Shown here: one piece after another, positions 8,301-12,900 of the stretch | How positions within the stretch are numbered: position 1 is the first letter of the stretch | Layout of the letters: each line of letters starts with the position of its first letter | NCBI GenBank assembly: GCA_029339195.1 | Contig: JAPTJF010000798.1 | Location: 1 to 12,900, forward strand | Direction: 5' to 3' | From: Micractinium sp. NFX-FRZ | Lineage: Eukaryota; Chlorophyta; Trebouxiophyceae; Chlorellales; Chlorellaceae | Length of the DNA: 12,900 bases | The notes under the pieces: generated by a model | What the model saw: only the letters and a program-made list of their open reading frames with translations | What the model was told of the DNA's origin: nothing | The model's database searches: none | Program-made: the position numbers and the translations under genes

Positions 8301-11300
8301 CCCACGAGGAGCTTTGGGTTGCAGCGCAAGAGGGTGCAGCGCATGGTAGCACAAGAGCCTACTAGTAGACCCTAATAGTAGCCTCCCACCTGCCTGCCTC
8401 CCAACTGCCCCCCGCAGGCACACACCTCGATTGACCTCCAGCCTAAACACGCCAAGCCCTCCTTTGTGGTGCCTGCCCCTTGTCACGCAAGCCGCGCAGG
8501 GCTTGCCTCCCCACCCACCCGCCTCCCCCATCACATGCATGCATGGCTACTTGCATGTACACCCACCCACCCACCCACCCGTCTGCCCACCCCCATATGT
8601 TGACCCACCCGCCCATCCACCCACCCATCTGCCCGCCCCTGATGTCTACCCCCCCACCCACCAACCCACCCACATACATGCAAGCCCACCCGCCCCACGT
8701 GTCTACCCACCCACCCACTCACCCACCTACATACATGCACGCCCACCCGCCCCACCTTGTCTCCCGACCCCCGCGTCAGGTCCAGAACGTCCATCAGTCG
8801 GTGCACCAGGTCGAGCTTCATCTTGCCAAGGTGCGCCCGCCGCGCCTCCAGCTCCTTCTCCTGCGCACGGCCAGGGAGACGGGACGAAAGAGAGGGTGGG
8901 CCTCACGACAAAGCAAAGCATTCACGACGACTGAAACAACAGTAGCGAGTGAGAGCAGAGCCTGGGTCACAGGATGCCCAGCTGCAATGCCATTGCAGCA
9001 AGGCAGCCGGGGTAGGGGCATGAGCAGGCAGGTGCCCATGTGCCCAACCTGCTTGATTCACAGCCTGATGACCTGAGGCTCAGACTACAAATCCCACCAC
9101 TCCTCCGGGAGGCCAAGCAACGGAACCCTCCCCCCTTTCACATGCCTGAGAATGCAACACCTCTGTGCTGGCAATGCAACGCCCCGGCAATGCAACACAC
9201 CTGCTGGTCCTCCGGGAAGGCGAAGCCGGCAAAGTCGAGGACCGCAGCCTTGCGCTGGTTGGCCTGCAAAGCAGGGTCAACCAGGTTAAGTGGTCAAGAG
9301 TCGTATCATGACCTTGAAAAGCTGCTTCAAGACTATCATCTCAGTACCATAACAGGCTAGAGACACACATGGGGGGTGGGGCTCCTCGACCGACCCCTGG
9401 CACCTGGACGTGGCACCAGAGTTCAAGCAAGAGCACCAGAGATGGCCGCGCAAAACAGCACAGCACGGGCCGCAGCCGCTTCATGAGCTCGCCACCCCGG
9501 CACGAGTCCCGCCCTACCCCTGGCGCATCCTCTGTGCGCCTACCCACCTCGACAGCAAGCAAGCCACCACACTCTGAAACACAGACGGCAGGCAGGCTCA
9601 CCGCCCCCTTGCCGCTTGAACAGCACGTGGTGCAGCGCCCCCACCAGCTCATGCGCAGCAGTCGGGCACATCCAATGCCCTCATCTCACCACAGACAAGC
9701 ACACACAGCAGGCAGGCTCACCGCCCCCTTGCGCTTGAACATCACGTGGTGCAGCCCCTCCACCAGCTCGTCCTTGCCCGTGACGCGGCGCAGCTTGAAG
9801 GCGACGTTGGGGATGTCCCGCAGCTTGACGCCCTTGCCCTGCAAAAAACACGACAATTCGATGTGGTTCTGTGATCTCACATCATGATAAATGTGAGGCG
9901 GCGCAGGCGCTGCCAGGGGGCCACATCGGGGGATATCGCGCAGCTTCACGCCCTTACCCTGCAGCAACAACAAAATCGGAGATATTGATAATAACATGTG
10001 GTGTACGGCGGCGCAGGCGCTGCCAGTGGGCCACATCGGGGGATGTCGGGCAGCCTCACGCCCCTGCCCTGCACGCGCTTGGCAGCGGGGCGTGTCCAAA
10101 CAGAACAACAGCCACACCGGCAGCAGCAGAAGCAGCGGCGGCGGCACGGGCAGCGGTGCGTGCGCCATCAGAATAGCTGCCCGCTGCTGCTCCAGCTGCT
10201 GCTGCTGCTGCTGCCGAGGCCCCATGCACCCCCAGCAGCCACCTTGCATAACCCTCCCAACACCTACTGAAAGCTCACCTCAGGCATCGGGGCGTGCTCC
10301 TCCTCCTTGGGCGCCTCCGCCGGCACAAAGCGGTCCACCTGGCAGGGGGGGGACGGGGGGGGTGGGTGGGTGCATGATCAACGTCAAGCACTGTGGTAAC
10401 TGGCCATGTGCGCACGGCTTGGATGGGCGCCCTGGCCGGCACATGGGGCGCTCCGCATGGAGGCAGGGGGGAGGGGTGCACCCTCAACGTCAAGCATAGT
10501 CGGAACTGTCCATTCGCGCACGGCTTGAAGGGGGCAAGAGCACATGCCAGCAGGACCACAGCATGCGCCCTGCTCCACAGCTGCTCCGCCACCAAGGTGG
10601 AGGGAAGTCAAAAAGTGCCCTCTCATGCAGAGCTCGGCGCGGAGATCGAGTCAAAGTTTGCCTCAGCATGCGCAGCACCAGCAGCAGCAGCAGGCGGGGC
10701 AGCCGCCAGCGTGGGGCAGCGGCAGCAGTGGGCAAGGTCGGGGGGGAGCGAAGCGGGCACGGCTGAGGAGACCTAGGCCAGTGCCGCAGCACCTGCCTTT
10801 AGCCAGGACCTTGCTGCTGACCACAACAGTTGGCACGGGCATCTCTCCCCTGCACTGCTGGGCAGCCGCCGCACCTGCTTGCGCTCGCGGCGCGCGCGGC
10901 CGCCGGTGCCGGTGCCCTCGGTCGCAAGCGTGGGCTGCGCCTTGGCGGGCTTGGCCCGGGGCTTGGGGGTCTTCTTGTCAGTCGCCTCCTTCTTCTCCTC
11001 CCCCTCGTTACTCTTCTCCTCAGCAGCGGCGGCCTCCTCAGCAGGGGCCTCCTCGGCTGCGGTGCGGGGCGGCGGGTGGGTATGGCAGGGCCGGTTGGCG
11101 GGTGAGCCCCAGGCGGCACCTGTGGCGGCGGCGGCAGTGACGGGTCCAACGGGCGGCGCATGTGCCGGCAGTGCGGGGTTTCGAGATCGTGTTGCAGGCA
11201 CCGCCAGCGTGCCGTCATACGGCTCCAGCGGTGCTCGCAGGATGAACGCCATCGCACCTGCGCTCTCGGGGACAGGCTCCTTCTCCACCTCCATAGGCTG

Positions 11301-11345
11301 CTGCTCCTGTTCAGCAGCAGCGGCGACGGCAGTCTCGGCCTCCAT
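4800..11345 (-). CDS. DEK: DEK domain-containing chromatin-associated protein
   Basis: Seen: exons in transcript order are 11345-10875 (may hide a 60-nt in-frame intron), 10338-10279, 9838-9722, 9263-9201, 8860-8756, 8130-8056, 7931-7869, 7732-7661, 7418-7371, 6890-6675, 6376-6320, optional 6069-6049, 5962-5860, 5420-5362 and 5123-4800. All junction phases agree, giving about 610-617 residues with ATG at 11345 and stop TGA. The DEK/SAP-like core spans about residues 155-300, with GKGVKLRDIPNVAFKLRR, LDFAGFAFP, KMKLDLVHRLMDVLDL and ADRILEFLADPKPTTDVDL in family order. A Lys-rich then Glu-rich linker with nuclear-signal-like GRKRKAAK and ARKRGK follows. The C-terminal DEK domain (about 457-525) carries GELRAEVEAVL, ADLPHVTAKPILKQLEAKHG and a split-codon Glu. 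The tail is about 90 residues of Glu/Ala. Known: DEK proteins bind DNA and histones in the nucleus and affect chromatin structure and transcription. Odd: most introns contain copies of neighbouring exon ends, and eleven introns in a row are phase 0. The family is certain; details of the first and micro exons are not. Confidence 0.93.
5252..5308 (-). repeat. C43 homopolymer next to a donor-like copy in a DEK intron
   Basis: A run of 43 C (5266-5308) lies in the last DEK intron, so the transcript would carry G43. Immediately left of it, about 5252-5268 reads GCCCCAGGACGCTCACCC, resembling the real donor junction of exon 5362-5420 (GCCCAAGGGCACTCACCC, about 5346-5363), 95 bp away. The tract therefore appears to have grown within a partial junction copy. 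Its length is likely to vary between individuals and to be error-prone in sequencing. Confidence 0.75.
5362..5550 (-). repeat. Acceptor-junction duplication of DEK exon 5362-5420
   Basis: Over 30 nearly identical bases at about 5399-5437 (exon 5' end, CTGCAG acceptor and first intron bases) recur at about 5513-5551, 114 bp to the right. The copy has an intact acceptor and encodes the start of the AKHGFS segment, but diverges immediately after it and lacks the rest of the exon. It is the best conserved copy in the window, which suggests a fairly recent event. It could act as a decoy acceptor. Confidence 0.88.
5756..5910 (-). repeat. Donor-junction duplication of DEK exon 5860-5962
   Basis: The last roughly 40 bases of the exon that encodes VTAKPILKQL, with its GTGAG donor (about 5855-5900), recur at about 5751-5795, 104 bp away in the downstream intron. 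The copy would read P-N-V-T-A-K-P-I-L-K-Q-L in frame and keeps a GTGAGC donor, but it has no matching acceptor or upstream exon part. Substitutions are few and there is no indel in the core. Confidence 0.88.
5942..6200 (-). repeat. Acceptor-side repeat series at DEK exon 5860-5962, including a possible 21-nt microexon
   Basis: The exon's 5' end and acceptor (CCGCAGCTCC at 5942-5951, then TGCAC) recur at 6049-6072, 107 bp away, followed by a similar TTTCTTTG word. The GGGTTGTGTGCGC and CTGCACTGGCTG words near 6015-6045 recur near 6166-6192. The piece 6049-6069 has a GTGCAG acceptor and a GTGCAG donor, is exactly seven codons (VIAEELR, echoing MSAGELR) and is in frame. It might be spliced as a microexon. 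Related DEK domains do not need it, so I favour an orphan copy. Confidence 0.7.
7208..7357. repeat. Minisatellite of about 20-bp units in a DEK intron
   Basis: Units close to GCGCAGCACAGCATGGCATG repeat across this stretch. A higher-order copy of ATGAGGGCCATTGCGTG occurs at about 7213 and 7282, roughly 69 bp apart. It lies in the intron between the exons ending at 7371 and starting at 6890, with its right edge about 14 bases from the donor. It shows no clear coding match to the adjacent exons. Confidence 0.85.
8098..8285 (-). repeat. Acceptor-junction duplication of DEK exon 8056-8130
   Basis: The exon's 5' end (AACTCCAGG-ATGCGGTCCGCCTTGGC, from 8102) recurs from 8203 with substitutions, 101 bp away. 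Flanking intron words (GGCAGTAC, then a GGGGCCCCTA/GGGGTCCCTA block) are also repeated to about 8285. The orphan copy's acceptor has changed from CCGCAG to CCGAAG, so it has lost its AG. Confidence 0.85.
8515..8755 (-). repeat. CCCA-rich satellite abutting a DEK donor site
   Basis: About 240 bases consist mostly of CCCA words (GGGT on the transcribed strand) with interspersed ATACATGCA motifs. The unit ACATACATGCA-x-GCCCACCCGCCCCAC occurs at about 8672 and 8729, 57 bp apart. The second occurrence runs straight into the real donor at 8754-8755. The copy (CCCCACGTGTCTACCC versus CCCCACCTTGTCTCCCGACCC) retains a hint of the exon end. The G-rich transcript strand has guanine-quadruplex potential. 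It is intronic and is not telomeric in sequence. Confidence 0.8.
9588..9775 (-). repeat. Donor-junction duplication of DEK exon 9722-9838
   Basis: The exon's last roughly 50 bases plus the GTGAGC donor and adjacent intron (9708-9770) recur at 9588-9651, 120 bp away. The copy is close, but has one inserted C in the CTTGCCGCTTGAAC block (CTTGCGCTTGAAC in the exon), which would shift the reading frame. It has no acceptor of its own. A much weaker trace near 9455-9490 might be an older unit. Confidence 0.88.
9811..10075 (-). repeat. Acceptor-junction triplication of DEK exon 9722-9838
   Basis: The exon start with its CTGCA acceptor (about 9809-9843) recurs at about 9929-9963 and 10039-10073, steps of 120 and 110 bp. 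Each copy differs from the exon at about four or five of 35 positions. The two orphan copies also share the block GCGGCGCAGGCGCTGCCAG and CCACATCGGGGGAT with each other, so they arose by successive events. The middle copy now reads GGGTAAGG just after its acceptor, a donor-like word absent from the real exon. Confidence 0.9.
10185..10214. repeat. CTG/CAG triplet run in a DEK intron
   Basis: An interrupted CTG repeat reads as CAG on the transcribed strand and lies in the intron between exons 10279-10338 and 9722-9838. CAG-rich words recur widely in the window, so this is likely ordinary microsatellite growth. Confidence 0.75.
10319..10530 (-). repeat. Acceptor-junction duplication of DEK exon 10279-10338
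   Basis: The exon start with its acceptor (GCCGGCACA-AAGCGGTCCACCTGGCAGGGGGG, from 10319) is matched from 10435 by a diverged copy, 116 bp away. The flanking intron block TCAACGTCAAGCA with a following GCGCACGGCTTG occurs at about 10378 and 10484, about 106 bp apart. The copy's acceptor and reading frame are degraded. Confidence 0.75.
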
Positions 11346-12072
11346 GGCGAGCGGGGAACGTTTGCAGGTGTTGGGTGAGCGCCTGTCGGGCGGGGAGCTA
11401 GGGCAGGCTTTGTCAAAGACAACGGCGATTGCAGATGTGGGTTGAGACCGCGGCCGCTCAAGGTTTCCTGGCCGCTTGGCGCACTGTGCCAGGTCATCAG
11501 GGTTTCAAAATTGGGACTGGGTTCGCAAGCTTAGGATGTCAAGAAAGATGCATAGGAAGCAAACGAGGTCGTGGGAACTCTCGGGGAGGGAAGGGAGGCG
11601 CGCAGCGTGAGCAGGCCACCCGTCGGTTCCAACTCCGGGGCGGTGGACAACCGACACAAGAGCGAGCACACAAAAGATGGAGCGCTACTCTTGGGAGGCA
11701 TGCACGGGCAGAACTTGGCAGCATGGTGAGTCAAACTGGGTGACAATATATTTTGATGTGAAGGCGCACTGCCTCCAGCAATGCACGCCAATCGGCGCCT
11801 GCACGCCAACCGGCACGGGCCTACCAGCTGCGACCCACTTCAGCGGGGGTTGGGTGGTAACGACGCAGCGCCAGCGCCAGAGCCTGGCAGTGCCAGGCCC
11901 AGGCTTGCACCAAGCCGTGGCGGGAACACGCTCCAGAGTGCATGCCAGCCCCTCAGAGGGCGGCCAGGTCAGGCCTTGCCCCCCAGAGGGCGGCGGCTGG
12001 GACGGGCCTTGCCCCCCAGAGGGCCGCGGCTGCTTCAGGCCTTGCCCGCCCGCCCGAGGGCGGCGGCTGGGT
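11346..12072. other. Upstream region of the DEK gene and 3' region of the next gene
   Basis: No supported coding sequence. The part just right of 11345 should hold the DEK 5' untranslated region and promoter. A lone AT-rich word (ATATATT, about 11747) lies some 400 bases upstream of the ATG in an otherwise GC-rich region; whether it acts as a promoter element cannot be judged. The right part is the 3' untranslated region of the minus-strand gene ending at 12073 and contains a tandem repeat listed separately. No TTACA (minus-strand TGTAA) was seen. Confidence 0.5.
11951..12070 (-). repeat. Four-unit tandem repeat directly beside a stop codon
   Basis: Units of about 30-38 bp built on CCCAGAGGGCGGCGGCTGGG and CAGGCCTTGCC start near 11954, 11984, 12017 and 12055. 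The last unit runs into the stop codon region at 12073 of the right-hand gene. The CTGCTTCAGG of an inner unit resembles the CTGGGTTCAGA around the real stop, so the end of the coding exon may have seeded the array. Confidence 0.75.
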
Positions 12073-12900
12073 TCAGATCGAGATGAAGTTCCAGACAAAG
12101 GCCTGCACCAGGTCGTGCCGCCCGGTGGCCACGTGGCTCATGACCTGCACAGCACAGCGCAGCACAGCACAGCACAGCACAGCACAGCGCGGCATGTGAG
12201 GTGCATGCAGATCAGGGCCACATGGGGCAGCAGGCAGGCAGGCAGACAGGCCCCCCACCGTACCCCTTGCCAAACGAGCCCTTCCCGACCATGCTGCTGG
12301 GCCCATGCTGGTCACCTGCCCCAACCCTGTAGCCACTTCCACCGCCGCCCCAGCCCACCACACCCCGCACAGGCACGCCCTCAGCCCATCCCCCGCATGG
12401 GAAGTAAGCCACACCTACCATAGCATACACACAGGGCTTCAACTCTGGCAGCGTCAAGAATCTGCAGAGGGCGAAATGTTTGCATGGGGTGTGCCGGGGC
12501 GGCAAGATGGAGGTGGTTTGGGTGGGTGGGGGAAGCTGAGCGTGTGGGCAGGCAGGCATCCAGGTCCGCATAGCTGCAGCGCACACCCCAGCATGCACAG
12601 CGCAGCGCAGCATGCCGAGCTGGCCAGGAAGGCGACTGCTGTCCGGCACGCCTGGTGTGCTCAGCAGCGCCGCCTCCAGCCCAGCACACCCCCAGCACGC
12701 ACAGCGCAGCGCGGCGCAGCACCCACCTGGCCAGGAAGGCAGCCACGTCGCCGTCCAGCAGGCCCGGCGTGCGCAGCAGGGCAGCCTCCAGCTCAGCAAC
12801 CATTTCCTCTGCGGTCTCACGCACCCGCCGCGTGCGCCGCAGCAGCGCCGCCGCATCGGGCAACGGCCGGCCCCCCGCCGCCGCCGCCGCCGCCGCTGCT
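12073..12900 (-). CDS. Unrecognised protein, 3' part only (runs off the right edge)
   Basis: I do not recognise this gene. Seen: three exons with matching phases, at least 12900-12727, then 12461-12419, then 12144-12073, ending in TGA. The visible protein starts with an Ala/Gly-rich stretch and GGRPLPDAAALL, continues through an Arg-rich helix (RRTRRVRE) and an amphipathic stretch around ETAEEMVAELEAALLRTP, then DGDVAAFLAR-FLTLPELKPCVYAM. It ends in VMSHVATGRHDLVQAFVWNF. The pattern of short, Leu-rich helices suggests a helical-repeat or scaffold-like C-terminus, but that is inference. The first exon may begin upstream of the window. The donor at 12726 is GTGGGT and that at 12418 is GTAGGT. 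An orphan copy of the end of the first visible exon lies in the following intron. The exon calls are fairly safe; the function is unknown. Confidence 0.7.
12149..12193. repeat. AGCACAGC simple repeat in the last intron of the right-hand gene
   Basis: A 45-base run of CACAG/CGCAG words begins right at the acceptor of the terminal exon (12144), so on the transcript strand CTGTGCTGTG repeats lead into the CTGTGCAG acceptor. It may have grown from the acceptor's own CTGTGCAG word. The same repeat class occurs at 1422-1465 and 7208-7357. Confidence 0.8.
12597..12792 (-). repeat. Donor-junction duplication in the right-hand gene
   Basis: The end of the exon at 12727-12792 (CTGGCCAGGAAGGC to CCTCCAGC) recurs at 12620-12680, 107 bp away in the downstream intron. 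Flanking intron words (CACAGCGCAGCG, AGCACACCCCCAGCA-like) are also repeated. The copy is five bases shorter than the exon stretch, so it would be out of frame, and its donor AC (plus-strand view) is lost. This shows the same junction-duplication pattern in a third gene. Confidence 0.85.

Noticed and set aside
8545..8755. Interstitial telomere repeat
   Set aside because: The G-strand word is GGGT with interruptions, without the T-rich part of plant (TTTAGGG) or Chlamydomonas-type (TTTTAGGG) telomere repeats.
8431..9076. His/Pro-rich plus-strand and Trp/Gly-rich minus-strand frames
   Set aside because: They are translations of the CCCA satellite, which sits in a DEK intron.
9588..10075. CRISPR-like regular spacing of similar blocks
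   Set aside because: The blocks are copies of an exon's ends with splice sites, in an intron-rich eukaryotic gene. Units are few, diverged and lack the short identical repeat and unique spacer form of CRISPR arrays.
11058..11119. Intron within the first DEK coding exon
   Set aside because: A donor (CACAG|GTGCCG) and an acceptor (CACCGCAG) fit in phase, but the 60-nt segment is in frame without stops, and the poorly conserved N-terminus cannot decide it, so it was left as optional.

Overview
The window looks like nuclear DNA of a green alga (Chlorophyta). It is GC-rich and intron-dense, and the short exons are bounded by GTGAG/GTGCG-type donors and CTGCAG or GTGCAG acceptors. The recognisable proteins are of plant/algal type. 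No bacterial operon, CRISPR array, rRNA or tRNA was seen. All three supported genes lie on the minus strand, head to tail, and all three end in TGA. Exons were called by hand from splice motifs, reading phase and family resemblance, with no transcript evidence.

Layout: 1-1021 holds no supported gene, only a small inverted-repeat cluster at its left edge. From 3763 (or further right) down to 1022 lies a DEDDy-type 3'-5' exonuclease with a Cys-rich, zinc-finger-like C-terminus. 3764-4799 is intergenic, or partly the unresolved 5' end of the exonuclease gene. From 11345 down to 4800 lies a complete DEK-type chromatin protein of about 15 exons, with an SAP-like DEK core, a basic/acidic linker, a C-terminal DEK domain and a Glu/Ala tail. 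11346-12072 is the gap between the DEK start and the next stop codon. From the right edge down to 12073 lies the 3' part of an unrecognised gene.

The most striking feature is not a gene. In all three genes, partial copies of exon ends lie in the adjacent introns, mostly about 95-120 bp from the real exon. They carry the splice acceptor or donor and some flanking intron. Copies of acceptor sides lie upstream of their exon in transcript direction, and copies of donor sides lie downstream. Tandem duplications of roughly 100-bp segments spanning exon-intron junctions would produce this. At least ten junctions show it, with similarity ranging from nearly identical to barely recognisable, so it appears to be a repeated process. 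The introns without a visible copy include the shortest ones (124, 136 and 242 nt), which suggests that this process lengthens introns.

Other points of interest are a probable GC-AG intron in the exonuclease, a long series of phase-0 introns between exons divisible by three in the DEK gene, a C43 tract inside a DEK intron, and several G-rich or CAGCACAG-type satellites. The exonuclease and the DEK protein both act on nucleic acid or chromatin, but nothing in the sequence shows that they work together.
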